This document shows, piece after piece, positions 40,224-48,343 of a DNA stretch of 52,157 nucleotides (its first letter is position 1; every line of letters begins with the position of its first letter). Position numbers and translations under genes: made by a program. The notes under the pieces were generated by a model. That model was not told the DNA's origin. It saw nothing but the letters and a program-made list of their open reading frames with translations, and did no database searches. The DNA is from an uncultured Opitutaceae bacterium (lineage in GTDB: Bacteria; Verrucomicrobiota; Verrucomicrobiia; Opitutales; Opitutaceae): contig CALFXL010000061.1 in NCBI GenBank assembly GCA_937958045.1, positions 1 through 52,157 of the forward strand, written 5' to 3'.

Positions 40224-42197
40224 TTACCGGCCCCGTTCGTCCACCTGCACAAAGCGCCGATGAAGCTCCGCGTATCGACCATTCTGATACAAGAGCGATT
40301 GATGCGTGCCGCGTTCGATCACGCGACCTGCCTCCAGCACCAACACCAAATCCGCGCGACGAATCGTGCTCAATCGATGCGCCACCACGAAGCTCGTGCG
40401 TCCGCGCACCAACTCGGCGAGCGCGCGTTGCAGACGATACTCCGTCATCGCATCGATCGCACTCGTCGCTTCATCGAGAATCAATATGCGCGGATCGGCG
40501 AGCAGCGCGCGCACGAAACAAATGAGCTGTCGCTGCCCCGCGGAAAGTCCGCCGCCTTTTTCCCCCACGAGCGTGTGCAAGCCATCCGGCAGCGCTTCGA
40601 TCAGATCGAGACAATCGAGTTTCTTCGCCGCCGCGCGCGCTTCTTCCTCCGTCGCATCGGGACGACCAAACCGCATGTTCTCCAACACGGTTCCGCTGAA
40701 GAGAAAATTCTGCTGCTGCACCATGCCCGTCTGCACGTGCAACGAGTGACTTGTGATCGTACGAATCTCTCGCCCGTCGATGAAAACTTCGCCCGCGGTA
40801 GGCAGATAAAATTTCGCGAGTAGATTGATGATCGAACTCTTGCCGCTGCCCGTGTGGCCCACGAGCGCGATGGTCTGTCCGGGCTCCGCCACAAACGACA
40901 CATCGTTCAACACCCAGCGCCCCGGATCATAACCAAACGACACCTTGCGAAACTCCACGCGTGCGCCGGGCGCCGCGGGCGGCGGCAAGGGCGAAGGACC
41001 AAGGGACAAGTTCCAAGGCGCAGCCGCCTCACCCACGCCACGCGTCCCGCTGCCCGCTTGGAACTTGGCACTTGGAACTTCATCCTTCCCTCCCCTCGGA
41101 TCCGGCAGGTCCACCGCATCGGGCGCGTCTTCCCACTCGGGTTTTGTATCCAAAAGTTTAAATACACGCTCCGCGCTGGCCATCGCGACGAGGCCTTGAT
41201 TGTACTGATTGCCGAGCACCTGCAGCGGCGCGAAGAACTGATTTGCGAAGAGGAAAAACTCGATCAGCACGCGCACTTCCGTGCCACCGTGCAGCACTTG
41301 CCAACCGCCGAGCACGAGCAGGATTGAAACAAAAAACTGGCTGTTCAATTCGAGCAGCGGGATGAGCACCGCCGAGGTGCGCGCGAGCGCCACGTTGTAG
41401 CGCGAATGATCCGCGAGCAGCGTGCGAAACAAACCCGCGTTGGTTTGCTGCCGCACGAACCCTTGGATCACGCGAATGCCATTCACCGACTCCGCAAGCG
41501 TCGCCGTGACGCGCGAAAAACTTTCCTGCGCCGCGCGTGAGTTGCGACTCAGCTTCGCACGAAAGTGCCGGTTGATCGCCCACAAAATCGGCGCCATGCC
41601 CACGACCACCAAAAACAATTTCCAATCCGTCAGCGCCATCACCACCGCCGCGAACAGCATCTGGCCGATCTGCACGATGCTCACAAAAAACACATCCTGG
41701 ATCGCAGTGCGCAACGTCTCCACATCCGACGTCATGCGGCCGATGATGCGCCCGAGTTTCATGCGGTTAAAAAATCCCATCGGCATCCGCTGCACATGCG
41801 CGAACACCTGATTGCGCAGGCGATTCACCACCGATTCGCCGAGCTCGAGCGCGAATCGCTGACGGAAGTGAAACAATCCATCGGTCAGCACCGCGAGCAC
41901 CGCATACGCTGCGATGCCCCAGGTCATCGCATCGATGTCGTGACTCGCGATCGGCCCCGCGATGATTTTGCTGACAAGCCATACAAGTGCCGGCAGCTGC
42001 GCCGCGCGCAGCAGCGTGAGCACGATCAGACAGTTTCGTTTCGTTCTATATTCAGCCGTGTACGCGAAGAGCCGGCGGACGATGCCCCATTCAAGCGGCT
42101 TGAATTGCACCTCATCCTCGTCGTCTCGAAGGCGCTGCACGAGCGCGAGCGGCCGGCCGGGTGGCGGTGTGGCGGGTTCGGGCGACGGCGTTTTCAT
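40224..42197 (-). CDS. Heterodimeric ABC exporter subunit with canonical Walker B
   Basis: The 657-residue half-transporter has six membrane helices (about 40-330) and an ATPase domain with Walker A GHTGSGKS, Walker B ILILDEATSAID and H-loop VAHRLST. The signature is LSAGQRQL rather than LSGGQ. Its start overlaps the stop of the next half-transporter gene (42194) by 4 bases, and that partner has Asp instead of the catalytic Glu. Together they look like a heterodimeric multidrug-type exporter with one degenerate site, as in TM287/288. A 30-residue insert in the linker between membrane and ATPase domains is encoded by a palindromic repeat (see 41007-41081). Confidence 0.93.
   Translation of the reverse strand: MKTPSPEPATPPPGRPLALVQRLRDDEDEVQFKPLEWGIVRRLFAYTAEYRTKRNCLIVLTLLRAAQLPALVWLVSKIIAGPIASHDIDAMTWGIAAYAVLAVLTDGLFHFRQRFALELGESVVNRLRNQVFAHVQRMPMGFFNRMKLGRIIGRMTSDVETLRTAIQDVFFVSIVQIGQMLFAAVVMALTDWKLFLVVVGMAPILWAINRHFRAKLSRNSRAAQESFSRVTATLAESVNGIRVIQGFVRQQTNAGLFRTLLADHSRYNVALARTSAVLIPLLELNSQFFVSILLVLGGWQVLHGGTEVRVLIEFFLFANQFFAPLQVLGNQYNQGLVAMASAERVFKLLDTKPEWEDAPDAVDLPDPRGGKDEVPSAKFQAGSGTRGVGEAAAPWNLSLGPSPLPPPAAPGARVEFRKVSFGYDPGRWVLNDVSFVAEPGQTIALVGHTGSGKSSIINLLAKFYLPTAGEVFIDGREIRTITSHSLHVQTGMVQQQNFLFSGTVLENMRFGRPDATEEEARAAAKKLDCLDLIEALPDGLHTLVGEKGGGLSAGQRQLICFVRALLADPRILILDEATSAIDAMTEYRLQRALAELVRGRTSFVVAHRLSTIRRADLVLVLEAGRVIERGTHQSLLYQNGRYAELHRRFVQVDERGR
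41007..41081 (-). repeat. Palindromic repeat inserted in frame in the exporter gene
   Basis: CAAGTTCCAAG (41007-41017) is repeated in inverse as CTTGGAACTTG (41057-41067), and again as CTTGGAACTTC (41071-41081). The segment encodes EVPSAKFQAGSGTRGVGEAA then APWNLSLGP in the linker between the membrane and ATPase domains. Such repeats are typical of non-coding DNA; here the frame is kept. Flanking coding sequence resumes the normal ABC fold on both sides. Confidence 0.65.
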
Positions 42198-44095
42198 GAC
42201 TTCGCCTCCGCTTCTCGCGCGATCGCATGCGCATCGCCGCCATCCACCAACTGGAGATTGGCCACGCGCAGATACGGACCCGGCACGCGGATCAACTCTT
42301 CATGCGTACCGCTCTGCACGATGCGGCCCGCCTCCATCACGATGATGAAATCCGCGCGCCGCAGCGTGCTGAGTCGATGCGCCACGATGAACGTCGTACG
42401 ACCTGCGATCGCGTTATCGAGCGCTTCAAAAATCTCCTGCTCCGTCTGCGCGTCGATCGCCGCCGTCGGATCGTCGAGCAACAAGATCGACGGTTCCAGC
42501 AACACCGCGCGCGCGATCGCGAGCCGCTGCCGTTGACCGCCCGACAATCCGCTGCCGCCTTCGCCGAGCACCGTGTCGTAGCCCTGCGGCATCTCCATGA
42601 TGAAGTCGTGCGCCGCCGCGATCTTCGCCGCTTTCTCGATCTGCTCGCGCGTCGCATCCGGGTGTCCAAACGCGATGTTCGCCGCGACCGTGTTGCTGAA
42701 CAAAAAGCTCTCCTGAAAAACCTGCCCGATGTTTCGACGCAGATCGTCGAGATGCAGTTCGCGCACATCGATGCCATCGATCGTCAGCCGCCCCGCCGTC
42801 ACATCGAAGAATCGCGGAATCAAACTCATCAATGCGCTCTTGCCCGCGCCCGTCGCACCGAGGATCGCCACGCATTGGCCTGCGTTGACGCGCAAGTTCA
42901 CATCGCGCACGACCGATTCCACGCCGCGATAGGAGAACGACACATTTTCAAAACAAATATCGCCGCGAAGCCGGTCGAAGCGTCGCGCGTTCGGCGCATT
43001 TTTTACCTCCACCTCCGCGTCGAGAATCTCAAACACGCGCCGCGCGCCGATCAGCGATTGCTGCACGCTATTCGCGATCGTCGCGACTTGGTTCACTTGT
43101 CCCGAGTATTGTTCGAGCAATCCCGCAAAAACCACGAGCCCGGTTCCCAGCGCAAGTTCGCCGTGGATCACCAGCCAGCCCCCATACGCGAGCAGCACCA
43201 TCATGTTCACGCGTGTGAGAAAACCCACCGCCGGACTGAACAAACTCACCTTCCAGAAAATCCCGCGTTGCTGCTCAAACACCGCGCGATTGCTGCGCTC
43301 GAAACGTTCGCTATCCTCGCGTTCGCGCCCGAAGCCTTTCGTGACTTGGATGCCTTGGATGCTCTCCGCGAAATTCTGCACCATCTTTTCCACGAGCTCG
43401 CGATTGCGCCCGTAGGCCGGCTGGATGCGTCGCGAAAAATTCGTCGCGAGAATCCACAACACGGGCGTCGTCGCCAGGCACGCCAGCGCGAGTCCCGCGT
43501 GCAAACTCGCCATGTAGATCACGTACACCGTGAGCGACACGATCATGATTACACTCTGAATCAGCACTTGATCCACAAACATGCGCACGGCCTGCACATC
43601 GCCGGTCACGCGCGTGATGATCGATCCCGTCGAGTTCGCATCGAAAAAACGGAAACTCAATCGCTGCAGCTTCTCATAAATCTCGCTGCGCAACTGGATC
43701 ACGATCTCGCGCTGCACGAGTTTGTTCACCGACATCGTGTACGCGTAGTTGAGCACCGCACGTAGCGTCGCGAAGGCGAGAATGCCGCCTGCGATCAAAG
43801 CGACCACCGCCATCGGCTCCCAATCACGCGGCAGTTCCAACCCGAAGCGCGCCGGCGGAAACGGCACGCTCTCAGTGCCCGCGTCGCCGCGCGAGCCCAC
43901 CACGTAGCGCAAATAATCGATGCCCACACCCGTGAGGCTCAAACCGCTCAAACCCAGCGCGAGCAGGACGAGCTGCAGTCCGAGCACCTGCAAACAGCGC
44001 GAGCGATAGCGCCAAGCGAGCCCGAACATGCGGGCGATCAGCCGCGCGTTGGACGGCTGGGATGCAGGAGGGGGCGCGGCGCACATAAAGGCCAT
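42194..44095 (-). CDS. Heterodimeric ABC exporter subunit with degenerate catalytic site
   Basis: The 633-residue half-transporter has an N-terminal six-helix membrane domain, with an extracytoplasmic insert near 65-90, and an ATPase domain. Walker A is GATGAGKS, the signature LSGGQRQRL, Walker B LLLDDPTAAID and the H-loop VAHRLST. The residue after Walker B is Asp instead of Glu, the mark of the non-hydrolysing site in heterodimeric exporters. It is the first gene of a two-gene operon with 42197-40224. ATG at 44095 is used; a second ATG three codons later is equally possible. The substrate is unknown. Confidence 0.93.
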   Translation of the reverse strand: MAFMCAAPPPASQPSNARLIARMFGLAWRYRSRCLQVLGLQLVLLALGLSGLSLTGVGIDYLRYVVGSRGDAGTESVPFPPARFGLELPRDWEPMAVVALIAGGILAFATLRAVLNYAYTMSVNKLVQREIVIQLRSEIYEKLQRLSFRFFDANSTGSIITRVTGDVQAVRMFVDQVLIQSVIMIVSLTVYVIYMASLHAGLALACLATTPVLWILATNFSRRIQPAYGRNRELVEKMVQNFAESIQGIQVTKGFGREREDSERFERSNRAVFEQQRGIFWKVSLFSPAVGFLTRVNMMVLLAYGGWLVIHGELALGTGLVVFAGLLEQYSGQVNQVATIANSVQQSLIGARRVFEILDAEVEVKNAPNARRFDRLRGDICFENVSFSYRGVESVVRDVNLRVNAGQCVAILGATGAGKSALMSLIPRFFDVTAGRLTIDGIDVRELHLDDLRRNIGQVFQESFLFSNTVAANIAFGHPDATREQIEKAAKIAAAHDFIMEMPQGYDTVLGEGGSGLSGGQRQRLAIARAVLLEPSILLLDDPTAAIDAQTEQEIFEALDNAIAGRTTFIVAHRLSTLRRADFIIVMEAGRIVQSGTHEELIRVPGPYLRVANLQLVDGGDAHAIAREAEAKS

Positions 44096-44273
44096 GCTGA
44101 CGCATTTTTTGAAAATGAAAACTCAGAGCTGATTTTCATGACGTCCGAGCCCCAACACTTCAGACGTTCGCGCATCATGCGCGAAAGCGCTCCTCGGCCA
44201 CTCCACATCAGCGAAACGCAAAGCGTCCCTGCGTATCCACCAATCCACTACACGGCGGCGCGCTCATGCATGC

Positions 44274-44400
44274 GAGCATTTCAACTAAATCTGCAGTCCT
44301 TGGGCGCACCGGCGGTCCGTCGGCAGTTTTATGAAAAGCCGGCCAGCGGACAGTGCTCCCGACAACCCCGCTCAACGGCTACGACATCATTAAAATGCTC
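44274..44400. mobile_element. MITE-like element 3 (127 bp)
   Basis: The left end is GAGCATTTCAACTAAATC and the right end, in reverse, GAGCATTTTAATGATGTCG then TAGCCG. Inside are GCACCGGCGG/CCGTCGGC core sequences and GCCGGCC. Flanking bases do not show a clear duplication. It lies in the 358-base gap between the ABC exporter start and the end of the exported-protein gene. The remainder of that gap (44096-44273) has an inverted TGAAAAT/ATTTTCA pair and no gene. Confidence 0.6.
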
Positions 44401-44410
44401 TCACCCGCCA

Positions 44411-44436
44411 AATGGCCGGCGTCAGCGGCCGCCATT
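44411..44436. repeat. Palindrome with AATGGC/GCCATT arms
   Basis: AATGGCCGGCG...GCGGCCGCCATT forms a long imperfect hairpin 18 bases beyond the stop of the exported-protein gene (44454). It resembles the palindrome at 11235-11253 and could act as a 3' stabiliser or terminator without T-tract. Confidence 0.4.
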
Positions 44437-44453
44437 GAGTGGCAAGCAGCTTG

Positions 44454-45008
44454 TTATTGCGGAGTCGTCACCGGCTGCGTGGTCGTTTGCGGCTGTTGTT
44501 GCGCGTTTTCCATCGCGGCCTGACGTGCCGCACGACGGCGGCGCACTTCGTTGGCCACTTGCTCAAGGCGTTTTTGCTCTTCGGCCGCGTTATTGGAAAC
44601 GGCCGGCGCGGCACCCGGAACACCCGGACGCGCGGCTCCGGCCGCCGGGGCCATGGCCACGACCGTGCCGTCAAATTTTGCTTCTTTCATCACCAGCGCT
44701 TGCACGCGGCCCTGGTATTCGACCGACGCGGTCATGCGATCGGGATCATAGTTACGGACCACGTAAGGAAACCCGGTTTCGTCTTTTTTCACCCAGTTGC
44801 CCTTTTGCGTGGCTGGTTCGTAGATCGCGAAACGCATCCCGTCCGGCGTCGCCATCACGCCACGCAATTCGATCGGCGTGTTCTCCGCCTGCGTAATGGG
44901 AACCTGGCCGTTGCGCGAAACGAACGGAGACTCCGTCGAAATCGCCGCCGGCAACGCGGACGGCAGGCCCAAGCTGAGCAAAAGAGACAGACGGCAGAGG
45001 GCGTTCAT
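44454..45008 (-). CDS. Exported protein of unknown function
   Basis: The 184-residue protein has a signal peptide (MNALCRLSLLLSLGLPSALPAA). A beta-rich part of about 90 residues follows, with TPIELRGVMATPDGMRFAIYE and ASVEYQGRVQALVMKEAKFDG. An Ala/Pro linker and a charged helical tail (EEQKRLEQVANEVRRRRAARQAAMENA) end in a Gln/Thr-rich stretch. I do not recognise the family. The GVMxxxxGxRFAIYEPATQKGNWV pattern resembles small proteins associated with general secretion (GspC/PilP-like) only loosely. The 219-base gap to the divergent gene at 45228 contains no gene and must hold both promoters. Confidence 0.65.
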   Translation of the reverse strand: MNALCRLSLLLSLGLPSALPAAISTESPFVSRNGQVPITQAENTPIELRGVMATPDGMRFAIYEPATQKGNWVKKDETGFPYVVRNYDPDRMTASVEYQGRVQALVMKEAKFDGTVVAMAPAAGAARPGVPGAAPAVSNNAAEEQKRLEQVANEVRRRRAARQAAMENAQQQPQTTTQPVTTPQ

Positions 45009-45227
45009 GGGGAGGTCAAAAGCGATGAATATGCCGGTTCATGACGTCAAGCGAGCGCCTAGGTTGCACACGCGCGAAGGTTTTTCGCCGAGGCGCACGA
45101 CGCATTTTCGTCGCGCCCACGTGTATCCACGCACGCATGACAACTGATACTGAATGTCACCTACAAGTATTGTCCGCGCGCGTTATCTTTTAACCCAAAG
45201 CGCGTCCGAGACGTCTATCTCTGCAGC

Positions 45228-45608
45228 ATGAAAACGCTCCTCCTCATGCTCTCGCTTACCCTCGGCGCATACGGGATGGATCAGGCCACCGCCGTCCGGC
45301 ATGCACAGGCGATCGCCGCGGCCTTGAATGGCAAAGTTTGGGGCATCAGCGACACAGGTTCCATGCTCCCGACATTGACGCCGTCCTCGATCGTCGTGGT
45401 GGCGCCCGTGGCCTACGACGACGTGAAAGTCGGGGACATTGTCACGTTCACCCGTCCGATCGACGACGCCACCGTCGCGCATCGCGTCATCAGGATCGAT
45501 CGTTTCGGACGCATCTGGACCAAGGGCGATTCCGCCGAACGCAACGACGGCGTGCTCACGCCCGATCGACTCCGCGGTCGCGTGGTAGCGATTCTGCATA
45601 CACAATAA
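45228..45608 (+). CDS. Exported S26 signal-peptidase-like protein
   Basis: The 126-residue protein has an N-terminal hydrophobic segment (MKTLLLMLSLTLGAYG) and a compact S24/S26 peptidase fold. Landmarks are SDTGSMLPTL (candidate nucleophile Ser45), VKVGDIVTF, VAHRVIRI (His85) and WTKGDSAERND. The Ser-His arrangement with an HR motif resembles the archaeal/SipW type of signal peptidase, not the Ser-Lys bacterial LepB. The usual C-terminal or second membrane anchor is absent, so it may be soluble in the periplasm or singly anchored. The target is unknown. It precedes the NHEJ genes by 97 bases. Confidence 0.7.
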   Translation: MKTLLLMLSLTLGAYGMDQATAVRHAQAIAAALNGKVWGISDTGSMLPTLTPSSIVVVAPVAYDDVKVGDIVTFTRPIDDATVAHRVIRIDRFGRIWTKGDSAERNDGVLTPDRLRGRVVAILHTQ

Positions 45609-45705
45609 ACCCCACGGCTCCTTCGCGCGCGCCAGGCTTCTCCCCGATGCGCAAACGGGAAAAGCTTCGGATGTCGCCCGCGCGCATTCCGGACTAAGTT
45701 GGTCC

Positions 45706-46578
45706 ATGCGAGCGATCTGGAAAGGCTCCATCAGTTTCGGTCTGGTCAACATCCCCGTCTCATTGTTTCCCGCGATGCGACGCGAGGAGTTGAAGTTTCG
45801 CCTGCTGCGCGCCTCCGACCAAAGCCCGGTCAACTACAAGCGTGTCGCCGAAGCCGACGGCCGCGAAGTGCCGTGGGATCAGATCGTGAAGGGCTACGAA
45901 TACGAGAAGGGCAAATTCGTCGTGCTCAAAGACGAGGACTTCAAACGCATCGACATCGAGGCCGCGCAAACTGTGGACATCATCAACTTCGTCTCGCTCG
46001 ACGAAGTGAGCCCGCTGCTCTTCTACAAACCGTACTACATGGAAGTCTCGAAAGGCGGCGACAAAGCCTACGTGCTGCTGCGCGACGCCCTCATTTCCTC
46101 CGGCAAAATCGGTATCGCCAAAGTCGTCATCAAAACCCGCCAGCATCTCGCCGCAGTGAAAGCGCAGGAGTCCGGCCTCATGCTCGAGCTCATGCATTTC
46201 CCGGACGAATTGGTCGACACCGGCGAATTCAAAGCGCCCAAAACGCGCAAGGCCGGCGATCGCGAACTCAAGATGGCGCGCGACCTCATCTCCGGCATGA
46301 CCACGCGCTGGCAGCCCGAAAAATACCGCGACGATTTTCGCGAAGCGCTCGAAGAGCTCGTCGAAGAAAAAATCAAAAATCGCGGACGCGAACCCGCCGC
46401 TCCGCGCAAACGCAAAGCCGCCTCCAACGTCATCGATCTCGCCGCCGTGCTTCAGGAAAGCCTGCGCGCCACGAAATCCAAATCGTCCTCGTCGTCATCG
46501 ACGACGAAACGCTCCTCACCGCGCAAATCGGCAAAGACAAAATCCAAGTCCACCAAGTCCCGCCGCAAAGCCGCCTAG
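45706..46578 (+). CDS. ku: Ku, DNA end-binding protein of non-homologous end joining
   Basis: The 290-residue protein starts RAIWKGSISFGLVNIPVSLF, the standard bacterial Ku N-terminus. The core follows with YKRVAEADGREVPWDQIVKGYEY, FVSLDEVSPLLFYKPYYM and LISGMTTRWQPEKYRDDFREAL. It forms a homodimeric ring that binds double-strand ends and recruits LigD. The C-terminal tail (about 235-290) is Lys/Ser-rich and resembles the basic extensions of some bacterial Ku proteins. It is 121 bases upstream of the ligase gene, with a repeat half-arm (46653) between. Confidence 0.96.
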   Translation: MRAIWKGSISFGLVNIPVSLFPAMRREELKFRLLRASDQSPVNYKRVAEADGREVPWDQIVKGYEYEKGKFVVLKDEDFKRIDIEAAQTVDIINFVSLDEVSPLLFYKPYYMEVSKGGDKAYVLLRDALISSGKIGIAKVVIKTRQHLAAVKAQESGLMLELMHFPDELVDTGEFKAPKTRKAGDRELKMARDLISGMTTRWQPEKYRDDFREALEELVEEKIKNRGREPAAPRKRKAASNVIDLAAVLQESLRATKSKSSSSSSTTKRSSPRKSAKTKSKSTKSRRKAA

Positions 46579-46652
46579 TCACTTAAGTAAAGATCATCGC
46601 ACCACCACGCCGAGAAACCACCACCTCCTTCTCCATCCTCTCCTCAAACCCA

Positions 46653-46675
46653 CCGCGTCCTCCGCGCCTCCGCGG
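46653..46675 (+). repeat. Half-arm of the CCGCGGAGGC repeat
   Basis: CCGCGTCCTCCGCGCCTCCG matches the right arm of the inverted repeat at 30927-31070. It lies in the short gap between ku and ligD. Confidence 0.5.
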
Positions 46676-46699
46676 CAAATTCCCTCTCTCCCGCGCCGC

Positions 46700-48343
46700 A
46701 TGCCTCTCGCCGAATACCGACGGAAACGAAATTTCCGAAAAACCAAAGAGCCGGCGCCCAAAATCGATCGCGGCAATCGTCGCCGTTTCGTCATTCAAAA
46801 ACACGCCGCGTCGCGTCTGCACTACGACTTCCGCCTCGAGCTCGGTGGCACGCTCAAATCGTGGGCGGTTCCGAAAGGCCTGCCGTTCAAGCGCGGTGAA
46901 AAACGTCTCGCCGTGCACGTCGAAGATCATCCCGTTTCGTACATCGCGTTCGAAGGCACGATCCCGAAAGGCCAGTATGGCGGCGGCACCGTGATGGTGT
47001 GGGACGAAGGCACATTCGAGGCCGACGAACCGCATCCGCTCAAGACGCTCGCCGACGGCAAACTCCACTTCACGCTGCACGGCAAAAAACTCAAAGGCGC
47101 GTGGTATCTCGTGCGTCTGCGCGACAGCGACGAGTGGCTCATCATCCGCGGCGGCGACGATCATAAGCCCGTGTCGAAAAAACAGGACGACACTTCCGTG
47201 CGCTCCGGAAAATCCATGGCGCAGCTCGCGAAGAGCGACGATGTCTGGGAGTCAAAACCGACGACAAAATCCACGCCACGCACGCGTCTGCAAAAAGCCG
47301 CCGCAAAGGCTGCGTCCAAAGACGAGCGCGCTGACTCGAAGACGCCGGTTCGCCGTCGGAAAACGGGCCCCGCCCCCGCTTTCATCGAGCCGATGAAAGC
47401 ACTGCTGGCATCTGAACCCGGTCCTGGCGAATGGCGTTACGAAATCAAATTCGACGGCTTTCGCGCGCTCGCGTTCAAGCGCGGCAACGACGTGCATCTG
47501 CTTTCGCGAAACAACAAAGATCTCTCCGAAAAATTTCCCGAGATCGCCGACGCCGTGGCCGAGCTCGAGGCGGATGATGTCATTCTCGATGGCGAGATCG
47601 TCGCGCTCGATTCGAAGGGACGTTCATCGTTTCAACTCCTTCAGCGCGTCGATGAAGCGGAGCGTCCCGCGCTTTATTTCTACGTCTTCGATCTTCTGCG
47701 GCTAGACGGCAAACGCCTGCTCTCTCAAACGCTCGACGAGCGCAAAGCGCAGCTCGCGAAAGTGCTCCGCAAACCGCCCGCGCTGATCCGTCTCTCGGCG
47801 ACGCTCGAAGGTGAGTTCGACGATTTGATGAATCGCGCGCGCGAGCTTGGCATCGAAGGTCTCATCGCGAAGCGCCCCGATTCGCTTTACGAAGCCGGGA
47901 GGCGCAGCGGCGCGTGGATCAAACTTAAACTCTCGCACGAACAGGAATTCGTCATCGGCGGCTACACACCTCCTGGAGGCAGTCGCCAACACATCGGCGC
48001 GCTCATCGTCGGCGTTTACGAGGGCAAAAAGCTCATCTGCACTGGCAAGGTCGGCACCGGCTTCAATCAGGTGATGCTCCGCGATCTTCATGCGCGTTTC
48101 AAAAAGATCGCCGCCGACACATGCCCGTTCACCAATCTGCCCGACAAACGCGAGCGCCGCTACGGCCAGGCCATCACGGCGTCCGTCATGAAAACCTGCC
48201 ACTGGCTGAAGCCGCGTTTGGTTTGCCAGCTACGTTTCACCGAATGGACGCAAGACGGTCGTCTTCGCCATCCCGTGTTTCTCGGTCTGCGGGAGGACAA
48301 AGAGGCCTCCGAAGTCGTCCGCGAAAAACCCGTGCGATCATGA
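46700..48343 (+). CDS. ligD: LigD phosphoesterase-ligase (no polymerase domain)
   Basis: The 547-residue protein has the LigD 3'-phosphoesterase domain first (about 1-160: FVIQKHAASRLHYDFRLEL with H35, H41 and D43; HVEDHP with H77; EGTIPKGQYGGGTVMVWD). A basic linker follows. An ATP-dependent DNA ligase domain follows (about 225-540) with adenylated Lys250 in YEIKFDGFRA, ILDGEIVALD, GLIAKRPDS and AWIKLKL. The phosphoesterase trims 3' ends; the ligase seals them. The polymerase domain usual in LigD is encoded as a separate gene overlapping by 4 bases (ATGA). The gene order is ku-ligD-polymerase. Confidence 0.95.
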   Translation: MPLAEYRRKRNFRKTKEPAPKIDRGNRRRFVIQKHAASRLHYDFRLELGGTLKSWAVPKGLPFKRGEKRLAVHVEDHPVSYIAFEGTIPKGQYGGGTVMVWDEGTFEADEPHPLKTLADGKLHFTLHGKKLKGAWYLVRLRDSDEWLIIRGGDDHKPVSKKQDDTSVRSGKSMAQLAKSDDVWESKPTTKSTPRTRLQKAAAKAASKDERADSKTPVRRRKTGPAPAFIEPMKALLASEPGPGEWRYEIKFDGFRALAFKRGNDVHLLSRNNKDLSEKFPEIADAVAELEADDVILDGEIVALDSKGRSSFQLLQRVDEAERPALYFYVFDLLRLDGKRLLSQTLDERKAQLAKVLRKPPALIRLSATLEGEFDDLMNRARELGIEGLIAKRPDSLYEAGRRSGAWIKLKLSHEQEFVIGGYTPPGGSRQHIGALIVGVYEGKKLICTGKVGTGFNQVMLRDLHARFKKIAADTCPFTNLPDKRERRYGQAITASVMKTCHWLKPRLVCQLRFTEWTQDGRLRHPVFLGLREDKEASEVVREKPVRS

